Shown here in pieces: positions 18,777-27,109 of a DNA stretch of 64,000 nucleotides. Each line of letters begins with the position of its first letter. Position 1 is the stretch's first letter. The notes beneath the pieces are model-generated. The model worked only from the letters and a program-made list of their open reading frames with translations, searched no databases and was not told the DNA's origin. Origin of the DNA: Arhodomonas sp051195215 (lineage in GTDB: Bacteria; Pseudomonadota; Gammaproteobacteria; Nitrococcales; Nitrococcaceae); assembly GCF_051195215.1 (NCBI RefSeq), contig NZ_JBNAZM010000003.1, positions 1 to 64,000 of the forward strand. Direction: 5' to 3'. Made by a program: the position numbers and the translations under genes.

Positions 18777-20279
18777 TCAATGCCCTGCGGCGGCCGCTCC
18801 CGGCTTGTCGTAGGCGGCGAGGCGCTCCATGAGCTCACCGCCCTCGCCCGCTGGCGGAATCACGTGCACCCGGGCGCCGTTGCGGCGCAGCTTGGTCACC
18901 GCCTTGTCGATGGCGCCCACCGCCGAACTGTCCCACAGCGAGGCGTAGCGCAGGTCCACGGTGACGTTGCCCACACCGGCGTCGAAACGGAATCCGGCGA
19001 GGAAATTATCCACCGCCACGAAGAACAGTGCGCCGCGCACGTGGTAGGTGCGATGATCGGCCTCGGGGTCGTCCTCGTGGGTCACCGAAATCTGACGCGC
19101 GATCTTGCGGGCGAAGAACACCGCGCTCAGCAGCACGCCGGCGAACACCCCCTTGGCGAGATCGTGGGTGGCGACCACGGTCACCACGGTCACGATGAGC
19201 ACGAACGCATCCGTGCGCGGCATCTTCGGCAGCATCGTGATCGAGCTCCAGTCGAAGGTGCCGATGGCCACCATGATCATCACCGCCGCGAGCGCCGGCA
19301 TGGGGATCATCGAGACCCACTCGCCGAGCAGCAGCATGAAGATCAGCAGGTAGACACCCGCGGCGAGCGTCGACAACCGCCCGCGGCCCTCGGATTTGAT
19401 GTTGATGATGGACTGTCCGATCATCGCGCAGCCGGCCATGCCGCCGAAAAATCCGCTGACGATATTGGCGATACCTTGACCGCGGGCCTCGCGGTTCTTC
19501 TTGCTGGGGGTGTCGGTCAGGTCATCGACGATGGAAGCAGTGAGCAACGATTCCAGCATGCCCACCACGGTGAGCGCCAGCGACACCGGCAGGATGATCT
19601 CCAGGGTCTCGAAGTCGAGCGGCACCATGGGCAGATGGAAGAACGGCATGCCCTCGGGCAGGTCGCCCATGTCGCCCACGGTCTTCACCGGCAGCTCCAG
19701 AGTCACGGCGACGGCGGTGAGCGCCACGATGGCCACCAGCGCCGGCGGCACGCTGCGGGTGACATAGGGAAGGCCGTAGAGAATCGCGAGCCCTGCCGCC
19801 ACCATCAGGTAGGTGGGCATCCCCAGGCCCACGAAGTGCGGAATCTGCGCCATGAAGATGAGAATCGCCAGCGCGTTGACGAAGCCGAGCATGACCGTGC
19901 GCGGGATGAACATCATGTAGCGGGCTAGCTTCAGCCAACCGAACACGAGCTGGAGCACGCCGGTGAGAATCGTCGCTGCGAACAGGTATTCGACGCCATG
20001 ATCGGCGACGAGCGTGACCATCACCAGGGCCATGGCGCCGGTGGCCGCCGAGATCATCCCCGGGCGCCCGCCGGCGAACGCGATGACCACCGTGATGCAG
20101 AACGAGGCGTAGAGACCCACCTTGGGGTCCACTCCGGCGATGATGGAGAAGGCGATGGCCTCCGGGATCAGCGCCAGAGCGACGACGATGCCGGCGATGA
20201 GATCGCCGCGCACGTTGAACAACCAGGTCCGGCGCAGCGACGCCAGACCACGCTTGATGGCCTCGGACTGCAAATTCAC
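18777..20279 (-). CDS. SulP family inorganic anion transporter
   Basis: Inner-membrane SLC26/SulP transporter with about 11-14 hydrophobic helices and a C-terminal STAS domain (VDLRYASLWDSSAVGAIDKA). LIAGIVVALALIPEAIAFSIIAGVDPKVGLYASF near the start is the family signature. Substrate could be sulfate, bicarbonate or another anion; family knowledge alone does not decide. The frame is open to 20477, but the upstream part is arginine/proline-rich and unlike the family. I place the start at one of two GTG codons, 20291 or 20279; neither has an ideal ribosome site. Confidence 0.88.
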   Translation of the reverse strand: MNLQSEAIKRGLASLRRTWLFNVRGDLIAGIVVALALIPEAIAFSIIAGVDPKVGLYASFCITVVIAFAGGRPGMISAATGAMALVMVTLVADHGVEYLFAATILTGVLQLVFGWLKLARYMMFIPRTVMLGFVNALAILIFMAQIPHFVGLGMPTYLMVAAGLAILYGLPYVTRSVPPALVAIVALTAVAVTLELPVKTVGDMGDLPEGMPFFHLPMVPLDFETLEIILPVSLALTVVGMLESLLTASIVDDLTDTPSKKNREARGQGIANIVSGFFGGMAGCAMIGQSIINIKSEGRGRLSTLAAGVYLLIFMLLLGEWVSMIPMPALAAVMIMVAIGTFDWSSITMLPKMPRTDAFVLIVTVVTVVATHDLAKGVFAGVLLSAVFFARKIARQISVTHEDDPEADHRTYHVRGALFFVAVDNFLAGFRFDAGVGNVTVDLRYASLWDSSAVGAIDKAVTKLRRNGARVHVIPPAGEGGELMERLAAYDKPGAAAAGH

Positions 20280-20578
20280 ACCTCTCGTCACGAATCGGGT
20301 ACCGGGAAGGGCCGGCAAGCCTAGCGGGAAAACGCGTTGGGGTAAAGGAAACGCGGCACGACGCCCGCGTCCCTCTGGCCGATCGGCGCGTGCGCGCGCA
20401 ACACGCGCAGCGCCGGCTGCGCGCATGCGATCCGTCGGGAAGTGCAAGAGTCTACGGGATATGTTGCGTCGCAGCAATACGAGCCAAGAGCCGCTTCCGG
20501 CGGCGCGACTTGTGACCGAACGGTTAAGGCGCGAAACTGGACGCCATCATTCATTCGCTGCCTGACTCGGAGTCCCCT

Positions 20579-21046
20579 ATGTTGCGTCGCATCCTGGTGC
20601 CGGTCGATTTCTCCCGTGCGTCCGCGTGTGCCGTCGCCGTCGCCCGCGACTACTGCCCGGCCGATGCGACCGTTCGGCTGCTGCATGTGCTCAACCCCAG
20701 CCAGCTGGCCTCGGATACGTCGAACCCGCGCATCAACCCGATGCACGCCAAGGAAGTCCGCCACGCCGCCGAGGAGGAGGCGCTCGCGAAGCTTCGGGCC
20801 TGGGCGCGGGAGCACGAGGAAGTCGTCATCGAGATCGGCAACGCGCCGCAGAAGATCAGCGAGCATGCGGACACGTGGCAGGCGGACATGATCGCCATGG
20901 GCACGCGCAGCCGCACCGGGCTCTCGCAATTCATGCACGGCTCCGCCACCGAGTGGCTGGTCCGCCATGCCCGCCAGCCGGTCCTCGCCGTACACGACGT
21001 GGACCTAGATCCCGAGCAGCGCGCGCACCTGCCCGAAGCAGTCTGA
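20579..21046 (+). CDS. Universal stress protein (UspA family)
   Basis: A 155-residue single-domain Usp. It starts LRRILVPVDFSRASACAVAV and ends with the ATP-binding signature GTRSRTGLSQFMHGSATEWLV (G-2x-G-9x-G-S pattern, about 109-130) then QPVLAVHD. Members bind ATP or AMP and support stress survival; the specific role is unknown. The preceding 300 bp, shared with the divergent SulP gene, hold no other gene. A perfect 11-bp hairpin follows at 21057-21092. Confidence 0.92.
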   Translation: MLRRILVPVDFSRASACAVAVARDYCPADATVRLLHVLNPSQLASDTSNPRINPMHAKEVRHAAEEEALAKLRAWAREHEEVVIEIGNAPQKISEHADTWQADMIAMGTRSRTGLSQFMHGSATEWLVRHARQPVLAVHDVDLDPEQRAHLPEAV

Positions 21047-21056
21047 CGCGAACCAT

Positions 21057-21092
21057 TGCGGTCCCGGCGCGTCAGAACCCCCCGGGACCGCA
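21057..21092. terminator. Hairpin between convergent usp and interrupted HAD gene
   Basis: TGCGGTCCCGG (21057-21067) is exactly complementary to CCGGGACCGCA (21082-21092). No T-run follows, so intrinsic termination is doubtful. The stop codon of the HAD gene (21072-21074) lies in the loop. Confidence 0.45.
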
Positions 21093-21465
21093 CTGCAGAC
21101 AGGTCAGCCCCAGCGCGCGCCACTGGCGCACCACCGCGTCCCGGTCATCCAGCACCAACCATGGTGCGAACCCATCCTTGCGGATGCGCGCGAGCAAGCG
21201 CGCCTTGACGTCCTCGTCAGGCACACCGTCCTCGCCGTCACCACGCAGATAGACCCCGTCGTAGGGAATGGCCTGACGATCCAGCCAGGCCACGGTGTGT
21301 TCACGATGCGAGTCGGGGCGACCACTGCAGATGACGATACGTTGGCCCTGGACCTTCAACAGCCGAACCAGCCTGACGACAGGCTCGATGGGGGGCGCCT
21401 CCGCCATGTGTGCAAAGAACGGGTCCCAGTGCTTCTCATCCCCCAACACCCAGTGCGCCACCCGC
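21072..21465 (-). pseudogene. HAD phosphatase, 3' part, split by the prophage
   Basis: C-terminal about 130 residues of a HAD hydrolase resembling the phosphatase domain of T4-type polynucleotide kinases. It has motif II in VICSGRPDSHRE, then motif III/IV in WLVLDDRDAVVRQW, and ends TCLQCGPGGF. The DxDGT nucleophile motif is missing here because it lies 37.7 kb away at 59149-59212, beyond the prophage. Removing the prophage and one CCCGC copy restores 151 codons in frame, reading PERVAHWV across the join. The open frame continuing left of the gene into prophage DNA is accidental. Confidence 0.92.
21461..21465 (+). repeat. Prophage target-site duplication, left copy (CCCGC)
   Basis: CCCGC directly precedes the prophage terminus TGTGCGG and is repeated at 59149-59153 right after the other terminus. 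Five base pairs is the duplication size of Mu-family transposition. Confidence 0.9.
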
Positions 21466-21530
21466 TGTGCGGAGACAGAGAGTTTGAGACATCCAGGGAA
21501 CCGGGATTTTGTTGGACTAGCTGACACTTT

Positions 21531-21550
21531 CCGGTATTGGGATATACCGG
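21531..21550. promoter_or_regulatory. Inverted repeat upstream of the left-end gene
   Basis: CCGGTAT-TGGGAT-ATACCGG is a perfect 7-bp dyad; the adjoining gggtatattggga partly repeats one half. It lies 38 bp before the ATG at 21588. It could be an operator or an internal transposase or packaging site near the left end. Confidence 0.4.
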
Positions 21551-21587
21551 GTATATTGGGACGACATGAGATAAACGGAGAACAAGG

Positions 21588-21914
21588 ATGCCTCGGAAGT
21601 CGTCCATTGCCCGTCTGCCCGATGAGGTTAAGAACGAGCTGGTGCAGGAGATTGAGTCTGGCCGGCGCACCATGGATGAGCTTGTGGACTGGCTCTCGGA
21701 AGCGCATGGGTACGTCATCTCTCGGTCCGCCATGGGACGCTTTGCGCAGCGTCTCTCGCGACGCAGTAGGGCCATCAAGTTGATGGCAGAGACTACGGCG
21801 GAGGACGGCGATGCCGGTAACGACGAGGCCGTAGAGCTCATGATGCAGCTCGCGCAATTGCGGCTACGCGAGGCTCGGATTGTTGAACGCCTTCGAGAGC
21901 TTGGTGTGGGCTGA
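21588..21914 (+). CDS. Orphan small-terminase-like protein (DUF3486 N-terminal domain only)
   Basis: A 108-residue protein whose first 65 residues match the start of the phage's own DUF3486 protein (34809-35354): both have MP..S....LPD, then a short helical stretch, WL and Y.ISRSA..R..QRL. DUF3486 is the Mu gp27 family, presumed small terminase subunit. The C-terminus is different and shorter, a helical acidic-then-leucine-rich tail (AVELMMQLAQLRLREARI). A CGGAG ribosome site lies 7 nt before the ATG. It stands alone at the left end, ahead of the repressor, where Mu-family phages normally have no structural gene. Function unknown; a packaging or regulatory DNA-binding role is inferred. Confidence 0.8.
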   Translation: MPRKSSIARLPDEVKNELVQEIESGRRTMDELVDWLSEAHGYVISRSAMGRFAQRLSRRSRAIKLMAETTAEDGDAGNDEAVELMMQLAQLRLREARIVERLRELGVG

Positions 21915-21998
21915 GCGAATCGAGATCGTCCGGGATAGGCCCCGGGTTTGAGGCGGGTTCAAGCGTCGATTGAGCCTCCGGGGCGGCGACGCGCGAAC

Positions 21999-22037
21999 TG
22001 CGACGACTGGGGCGCGGCGCGTCAGCAAAGTGCGACG
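21999..22037 (+). promoter_or_regulatory. Two TGCGACG motifs near the left end
   Basis: TGCGACG occurs at 21999-22005 and 22031-22037, 32 bp apart, in the 130-bp gap before the repressor stop. The same heptamer ends both right-end repeats (in inverse orientation there). Possible internal transposase-binding sites; weak evidence. Confidence 0.35.
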
Positions 22038-22044
22038 CGCGTTA

Positions 22045-22773
22045 CTACACTCGACGGCCGATCCAGACGACGCGGCCGACGATCTTTAGCTGGCGATAGC
22101 TCTCGGCCGTGATGTGCTGATCCTGGTACTGCGGGTTGTCGGAACGCACCCATACCCCGCCTTCCCAGTCCCGCTGCAAGCGTTTCGCGAACACGTCGCC
22201 GTCAACCTGCAGAACGTAAATGGAGTCATCACGAACCTCGTTGCGGCTAGTGTCGACCAAGACAAGATCACCGTCACCTATCGTGGGCTCCATCGAGTCC
22301 CCCTTCGTCGTGACAAGGGCCAGCTGGTCAGGTGCAAACCCCTCGCGGCGGAGCCAATCACGGCGGAAGGCCATCCGCTGAACTTCGTTCTCTTCGTAGA
22401 CGGCACTACCGTGGCCGGCACTGACGTGGATGTCGTAGCGGGGAATTAAAGCGTACTCGTCCGCTAGATTGCCCCCACCGGCGTCGCTAAGCGCCTTGCC
22501 TTCTTCCTGTGCATCCTCGCCGGTCGCTAGCCATTCCAACCGAATACCCGAGGCACGGGCTAACCCCGCCATAGCCGAGAACGATGGTGCTCCTTGCTCG
22601 CGGATATAGCGATACAGCATATCCTCGGACACTCCCGCCTCATTTGCTGCAGATCGTCTAGATCCGATGCGCTCGGCCGCGAGTTTTATCCGGTTTCCGA
22701 TTCCCGGAGCTAGATTCGGAAGCTCCCTTCCATTTCCTTCACCTTGTTCCGATTTGTGGTTTTTCTTAGCCAT
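22045..22773 (-). CDS. Phage repressor, S24/LexA-like with N-terminal HTH
   Basis: A 242-residue lysogeny repressor. The N-terminal DNA-binding helix-turn-helix lies at about 24-60 (SAANEAGVSEDMLYRYI). The C-terminal S24 peptidase fold has the catalytic S160 in GDSMEPTIGDGDLV and K197 in DVFAKRLQ. A possible Ala-Gly self-cleavage site is A119-G120 in HVSAGHGS. With these residues intact, RecA-stimulated cleavage is plausible, unlike the Mu c repressor, which lacks this domain. It is divergent from the Ner-like gene across a 103-bp control region. Confidence 0.93.
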   Translation of the reverse strand: MAKKNHKSEQGEGNGRELPNLAPGIGNRIKLAAERIGSRRSAANEAGVSEDMLYRYIREQGAPSFSAMAGLARASGIRLEWLATGEDAQEEGKALSDAGGGNLADEYALIPRYDIHVSAGHGSAVYEENEVQRMAFRRDWLRREGFAPDQLALVTTKGDSMEPTIGDGDLVLVDTSRNEVRDDSIYVLQVDGDVFAKRLQRDWEGGVWVRSDNPQYQDQHITAESYRQLKIVGRVVWIGRRV

Positions 22774-22781
22774 ATCAAAGA

Positions 22782-22863
22782 CCTAAGAGAATTGCGGGCC
22801 AGTCTAGAGGATGCTCTGAATCGGAAGCCGCAAATACTCTTGCAACACCTAGAGAATTCGCGA
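22782..22863. promoter_or_regulatory. Three operator-like sites between repressor and ner
   Basis: Related 16-mers lie at 22782-22797 (cctaagagaattgcgg), 22828-22843 (minus orientation, gcaagagtatttgcgg) and 22848-22863 (cctagagaattcgcga). They share AAGAGNATTNGCGG or a close variant. They cover the early control region, which suits binding by the S24 repressor or the Ner-like protein. Confidence 0.6.
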
Positions 22864-22867
22864 TAGT
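22840..22867 (+). promoter_or_regulatory. Putative early rightward promoter
   Basis: TTGCAA (22840-22845) and GATAGT (22862-22867) are 16 bp apart, ending 10 bp before the ner ATG. The third operator-like site overlaps the spacer, so repressor binding would block it. Confidence 0.5.
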
Positions 22868-22876
22868 CTTTGCGCC

Positions 22877-23179
22877 ATGACGACACACAACCGCTCCAAA
22901 AAACCGGCCCCCGAGGACTGGCACCGCGCTGACATCGTCGCGGCGCTGAGGAAGGCCGGCTGGTCACTGCGCCGCCTGGCGACGCACCACGGTTATGCGG
23001 CGCCGACAACCCTGACGAATGCGCTCGCCCGGCCCTGGCCGAAGGGCGAGCAGATCATCGCTGAGGCGATTGGCGAAGACCCGGCCGCGATCTGGCCGAG
23101 CCGCTATCGCGAGGATAGCGGGCGCGCACGGCACGCGTCACCTGAATTGCGACAGCGTCATGGCAGTGATGCGGCGTAG
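22877..23179 (+). CDS. Ner-like DNA-binding regulator (Nlp family)
   Basis: A 100-residue winged-helix regulator of the Ner/SfsB (Nlp) family: DWHRADIVAALRKAGWSLRR, LATHHGYAAPTTLTNALARP and WPKGEQIIAEAIGEDPAAIW are the family landmarks. In Mu, Ner turns down both repressor and early transcription so that lytic development proceeds. First gene of the early rightward unit, divergent from the repressor. The C-terminal about 25 residues (ASPELRQRHG) are extra relative to Mu Ner and of unknown use. Confidence 0.92.
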   Translation: MTTHNRSKKPAPEDWHRADIVAALRKAGWSLRRLATHHGYAAPTTLTNALARPWPKGEQIIAEAIGEDPAAIWPSRYREDSGRARHASPELRQRHGSDAA

Positions 23180-23300
23180 GTCTCATACCGGCGTTCCTCG
23201 CTGCGGTGTGTGTTGCCGCAGAGCGTAGGAAACCCGCGGAGCCAGGCCTAGGTGCAGCGAGCGATTTTGTTTGGAGCGCACAGGACGAAGGTGGGTGCAA

Positions 23301-23783
23301 ATGGCAAGGAAACGATGGAGAGCACGGCAACCAGGCAACATGGCGGAGGCGATTCGCTTGTGCCTGGACTACGCCCAGCACCGTCACAACGCGAGCGTTG
23401 CGCGCGTCGGCGAGTTGGTCGGCGTAACCGAGTGGGCCATCTACAAGTGGCTGCATGAAGGTTCGATGCCCTCGGCGAGAATCCGCCCCTTTGAGCTCGC
23501 TTGCGGTTGCACCTTTGTTACGCAATACATCGCGAGCAGTGCGCGCAAGCTCGTTATCGACATTCCCTCGGGTCGTGCCTCTGGCCAGGCTGATCTCCTC
23601 GACCTGCAAAACGCCGCCAACCAAGCCGTTTCGTTGCTCACTAGCTTCTACAGGGACGAAGTCGAAACGGATGACGTGTTACAGGGCGTCACCACGGCGA
23701 TGGAGTGCCTTGCCGGCCATCGAGAGAATGTCCGCAAAGCTGACGAGCCGGAGCTCGGCCTGTTCGAAGGTGACAAGGCATGA
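23301..23783 (+). CDS. Putative phage HTH regulator upstream of transposase
   Basis: A 160-residue protein. A helix-turn-helix is likely in ARVGELVGVTEWAIYKWLHE (about 36-55), followed by SARIRPFELACGCTFVTQYI and a helical C-terminus. I know similar unnamed proteins just before transposase A in B3/D3112-like phages, possibly early regulators; the function is not established. I chose ATG 23301 because GAAGGTGGG precedes it; the frame opens ten codons earlier. The stop overlaps the transposase start (ATGA). Confidence 0.7.
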   Translation: MARKRWRARQPGNMAEAIRLCLDYAQHRHNASVARVGELVGVTEWAIYKWLHEGSMPSARIRPFELACGCTFVTQYIASSARKLVIDIPSGRASGQADLLDLQNAANQAVSLLTSFYRDEVETDDVLQGVTTAMECLAGHRENVRKADEPELGLFEGDKA

Positions 23784-25954
23784 GCGAGGCGTGGTACACG
23801 GCCAAGGAGCTCGCGGGGTTGCCCGGGATGCCGGGCACCGATCGCGGCGTGCGCGACTGGGGTAGAAAAGGGGTTATTCAGGGGCGCAAGCGTGCGCGGG
23901 GGAAAGGCCAGGAATACGCCTTCGAGTCGCTGCCCACCGAAACCCGCACCGAGCTCGCCTTGCGCTCGCAGCCCGAGGCGAAGGCCGGTGCGGAGGCCGC
24001 GCGGCGGGAGGTGGTCGCCCAAGAGGTGGACGAACGCCAGACGTGGCGCTCGCGTCAGCAGAGCTTGGCGCTGACCGCGGCGATGCCCGCGAAGGCGCAG
24101 GCTCGTATGGACGCGCGACTCGCAATCCTGGACGCCGCGGACCGGCTGCATCGCGAGGCCGGTTTGGGGCGCCGTGGCGCCATCGAGGAAGTGGTCCGGC
24201 GCTACAACGCGGGCGAGTTGGAGGTCGGCGAGGCGGTGCGCACCGTGCTCGGCGCCGACATCTCCGTCGCCAGCGTGTATCGCTGGCGCAATACCCTGGC
24301 CAAGCAGGGGGCGGCGGCGCTGGCAGGCCGGTACAAGCGGAGCGCGAAGCATCGCGCGCTCATCGAGCAGCAGCCGGACCTGCTCGCTTTCTGCGAGGCG
24401 TTCGTCGGCCACTACCCGGACAGCCAGGCGACACAGCTCGACCAGGCCATCCGCGCGCGCTTCGGCAACCGTGACGACATCGACCTGCCGAGCCGTCGAG
24501 CCGTGCAGCGCTGGCTCAAGCACTACCGCGCCGCTAACGCCGAAGTGCTCTGCCGCATCCGCAACCCGGACGAGTGGAAGGGGCGCTACATGGCGGCGAC
24601 CGGCAGCGCCTCCGAGGGTGTCGAGCGCCTCAACCAGCTCTGGGAGCTCGACTCGACGCCGGGCGACGTCATGCTCACCGACGGCCGTCACAGCCTCATC
24701 GGCGTCATCGACGTAGCCACCCGCCGGGCCCGGTTGCTCGTGAGCAAGACCAGCAAGGCCACCGCGGTGGCGAGTCTCACTCGCCGGGCATTGTTGGATT
24801 GGGGCGTGCCCGAGATCGCCAAGACGGACAACGGCAGCGACTACACCAGCCACCACATGCGCCGCGTCTTCCAGGGGTTGGGTATCGAACAGCAGACCTG
24901 TGAGCCCTTCCAGCCCTGGCAGAAGCCGCACATCGAGCGCTTCTTCCGCTCCTTCCAGCACGACCTGGTGGAGCTGCTGCCCGGCTATATCGGCCACAGC
25001 GTCGCCGACCGGCAGGCCATCGAAGAGCGCAAGGCTTTCGCGGAACGGCTGTTCAAGAAGGACGGCGAGGTCCAAGTGGAAATGAGTGCCGCCGAGTTCC
25101 AGCGCTTCGCTGACGACTGGATCGAGCGCCTCTATCACCACCGCGCCCACGAGGGCCTGGGCGGGCGCACCCCCTTCGAGGCCACGCAAGCCGCCCCGGG
25201 CGTGCCCCGCCGCGTCGAGGACGAGCGCGCCCTGGACGTATTGCTCGCCGAGGCGCCTGGCACGGGCATGCGGACCGTTCGCAAGAAGGGCGTCCACCTG
25301 GACAACGGTCTCTATGACGCTCCCGAGCTCGGCGAGATCCGCGGCGAGGAAGTGCACGTGCGCTACGACGAAACCGACTATGGCCGGATCTACGTCTATC
25401 ACCAGGGCGTGTTCCTGTGCATCGCCGAGGACCCGAGCGTCTCCGGTGTCAGCCGCCAGGAAGTGGCCGGGGAGGTCAAACGCCGCCAGCGCAAGAACGT
25501 CGAGGCGGCCCGGCGGCGTTACCAGGAGCTCGCCAAGGAGCACAACGTTCACGACATCGCTCAGGAGATCGTCGCCGGCGCCACGACCGATGAGCAGGTC
25601 ACCGAGTTCCCGCGGCCGGCGGCGACACACACCACCGACGACCTTGAGGCCGCCCGCGACGCCGCCGAGGCGCGCGAGCAGATCGATCGCGAATCCGAGC
25701 CCGCACCGGTGGACGAGACCGCCGTCGCTCGGGTCACCGAGCTGCTCCGTGAAGAACAGACGCGCGACGAAACCGGGGAAGACCGCTTTCGCCGCTGGAT
25801 TGATCTGCACGAGCGCGAGCAGGCCGGCGAGACGTTGAGCGAGTTCGAGGTGCAGTGGAAGGCCCGCTACGAGGACACCTCGGAGTTCCGAGGCCGGCAC
25901 CTGATCTACGAGGAATTCGGAGCGGACGCCTTCGGCGGCGCCCGCTCCGGGTAG
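23780..25954 (+). CDS. Transposase A (MuA-like DDE recombinase)
   Basis: Cuts phage ends and joins them to target DNA for integration and replicative transposition. The 724 residues start with a Mu-type winged-helix DNA-binding domain (AWYTAKELAGLPGMPGTDRG). The RNase H-fold core has the catalytic triad D291 (ELDSTPG), D350 (KTDNGSDYTS) and E386 (PHIERFF), with D and E 35 residues apart. A beta-barrel Mu-C-type domain follows (GVHLDNGLYDAPELGEIRGE), then a charged tail that would contact MuB. All catalytic residues are present. Confidence 0.97.
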   Translation: MSEAWYTAKELAGLPGMPGTDRGVRDWGRKGVIQGRKRARGKGQEYAFESLPTETRTELALRSQPEAKAGAEAARREVVAQEVDERQTWRSRQQSLALTAAMPAKAQARMDARLAILDAADRLHREAGLGRRGAIEEVVRRYNAGELEVGEAVRTVLGADISVASVYRWRNTLAKQGAAALAGRYKRSAKHRALIEQQPDLLAFCEAFVGHYPDSQATQLDQAIRARFGNRDDIDLPSRRAVQRWLKHYRAANAEVLCRIRNPDEWKGRYMAATGSASEGVERLNQLWELDSTPGDVMLTDGRHSLIGVIDVATRRARLLVSKTSKATAVASLTRRALLDWGVPEIAKTDNGSDYTSHHMRRVFQGLGIEQQTCEPFQPWQKPHIERFFRSFQHDLVELLPGYIGHSVADRQAIEERKAFAERLFKKDGEVQVEMSAAEFQRFADDWIERLYHHRAHEGLGGRTPFEATQAAPGVPRRVEDERALDVLLAEAPGTGMRTVRKKGVHLDNGLYDAPELGEIRGEEVHVRYDETDYGRIYVYHQGVFLCIAEDPSVSGVSRQEVAGEVKRRQRKNVEAARRRYQELAKEHNVHDIAQEIVAGATTDEQVTEFPRPAATHTTDDLEAARDAAEAREQIDRESEPAPVDETAVARVTELLREEQTRDETGEDRFRRWIDLHEREQAGETLSEFEVQWKARYEDTSEFRGRHLIYEEFGADAFGGARSG

Positions 25955-26009
25955 GACGCCCCGGCCGCCACCGGGGCACACAGCAGAAGCAATCGGGAGA
26001 AAGTCTGCC

Positions 26010-26774
26010 ATGCGGCATCGCATCGTACCAGTGAAGAACGTCGCTCGCCTCAGTGAGGCGTCCGACGCGCTCATCCAGCGCGGGCTCGGCATGCCCGGCA
26101 TGGGACTCATTTGGGGGCATACCGGCTACGGCAAGACCACCGCGGCGACCTGGCTTATCAACCGCGTAAACGGCGTTTACGTGCGCCCCATCGCCACGAC
26201 CACGCCCTCCACGTTCCTCGGCTCGATCCTCCGCGAGCTCGACCAGGAGCCCAAGGGCAGCTGCGCGCAGATGGTCGAGCGCATCGTCGAGCGCCTGGCC
26301 ACCAGCATGCGGCCGCTGTTCGTCGACGAGGCCGACTACGTCGCCGACTCCAAAAAGCTCACCGAGACGCTACGCGACATCCACGATCTCTCGACCGTGC
26401 CGGTGGTGCTGATCGGCATGGCGGGCATCCAACGCAAGCTCGCCCAGCGACAACAGCTCGCCGGACGGATCGCGCAGTGGGTGGAGTTCACCGCCGCCGA
26501 CCTCGAGGACGCCCGCGCGCTCGCCGACGGCCTATGCGAGGTCGGCGTTGCCGACGACCTCCTGGAGCGTCTCCATCGCGCTTCCGGCGGCGAGATCCGG
26601 CGCATCACCGTGGGCCTCGGGCGCATCGAGCAGCACGCCAAGGCGCGCAGCCTCGATGTCATCGGTGCCGCCGATTGGACCCTGGGCGACGAGGGCTTCT
26701 TCCTCCCCCGCGCCGGCGGTGACGCGCCCAAACGCGCCGGGGGCAAGGTCGCCGCGATCCAGGGGGCGCGTTAA
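26010..26774 (+). CDS. Transposition protein B (MuB-like AAA+ ATPase)
   Basis: Target-capture ATPase that delivers target DNA to the transpososome and gives target immunity. The 254 residues include the Walker A motif GHTGYGKTT (36-44), Walker B RPLFVDEADYV (about 99-109), the sensor region TVPVVLIGMAG and the C-terminal helical ASGGEIRRITVGLGRIE region. A GGGAGAAA ribosome site precedes the ATG. It is shorter than Mu B (312 aa), as in D3112-like phages. The next gene overlaps its last base. Confidence 0.94.
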   Translation: MRHRIVPVKNVARLSEASDALIQRGLGMPGMGLIWGHTGYGKTTAATWLINRVNGVYVRPIATTTPSTFLGSILRELDQEPKGSCAQMVERIVERLATSMRPLFVDEADYVADSKKLTETLRDIHDLSTVPVVLIGMAGIQRKLAQRQQLAGRIAQWVEFTAADLEDARALADGLCEVGVADDLLERLHRASGGEIRRITVGLGRIEQHAKARSLDVIGAADWTLGDEGFFLPRAGGDAPKRAGGKVAAIQGAR

Positions 26775-27109
26775 TGCCGCGTCATCCCGGCAATCGCACG
26801 CGCGTGCCGACGCCCAGGCGAAAGGCCCGCGCCCGGCTTTGGCAGAGCATGCGCGTGCTGCGTGTGTTCGATACGCCGAGCCTTTGCGCGACCGCCGAGG
26901 CCGGTGCGGACAACGCCAAGCGCTACGTGCGCGCCCTGGAACGCGTGGGCGTGGTGCGGCTACAGCGGCCGCGGCAGAGCGGCGTGAAGGGCGGGCATGC
27001 CGTCCACCGGCTGATCCGTGACCTCGGTCCCCACGCCCCTCGCGTACAAACCGACGGCCGCGTTTGGGACCCGAACGCGGACCAGCTACTGGAGACGATC
27101 GATGAGTGA
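26774..27109 (+). CDS. Phage early protein, possible winged helix
   Basis: A 111-residue basic protein. ARLWQSMRVLRVFDTPSLCA, AEAGADNAKRYVRALERVGV and VRLQRPRQSG read like a winged-helix DNA-binding domain with a beta-wing; the C-terminal WDPNADQLLETI is acidic. Not matched to a named family. It overlaps transposase B by one base and the next gene by 8, so it belongs to the early operon. Confidence 0.7.
   Translation: MPRHPGNRTRVPTPRRKARARLWQSMRVLRVFDTPSLCATAEAGADNAKRYVRALERVGVVRLQRPRQSGVKGGHAVHRLIRDLGPHAPRVQTDGRVWDPNADQLLETIDE

Noticed and set aside
20280..20477. 66-codon N-terminal extension of the SulP transporter
   Set aside because: Arginine/proline-rich and unlike the family; the conserved region begins near the GTG codons at 20291/20279.
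21466..21857. N-terminal extension of the HAD gene into prophage DNA
   Set aside because: This part is prophage sequence, antisense to the orphan DUF3486 gene; the true N-terminus lies at 59149-59212.
23648..26110. 820-codon minus-strand open frame
   Set aside because: Antisense of transposase A, whose catalytic residues are all present on the plus strand.
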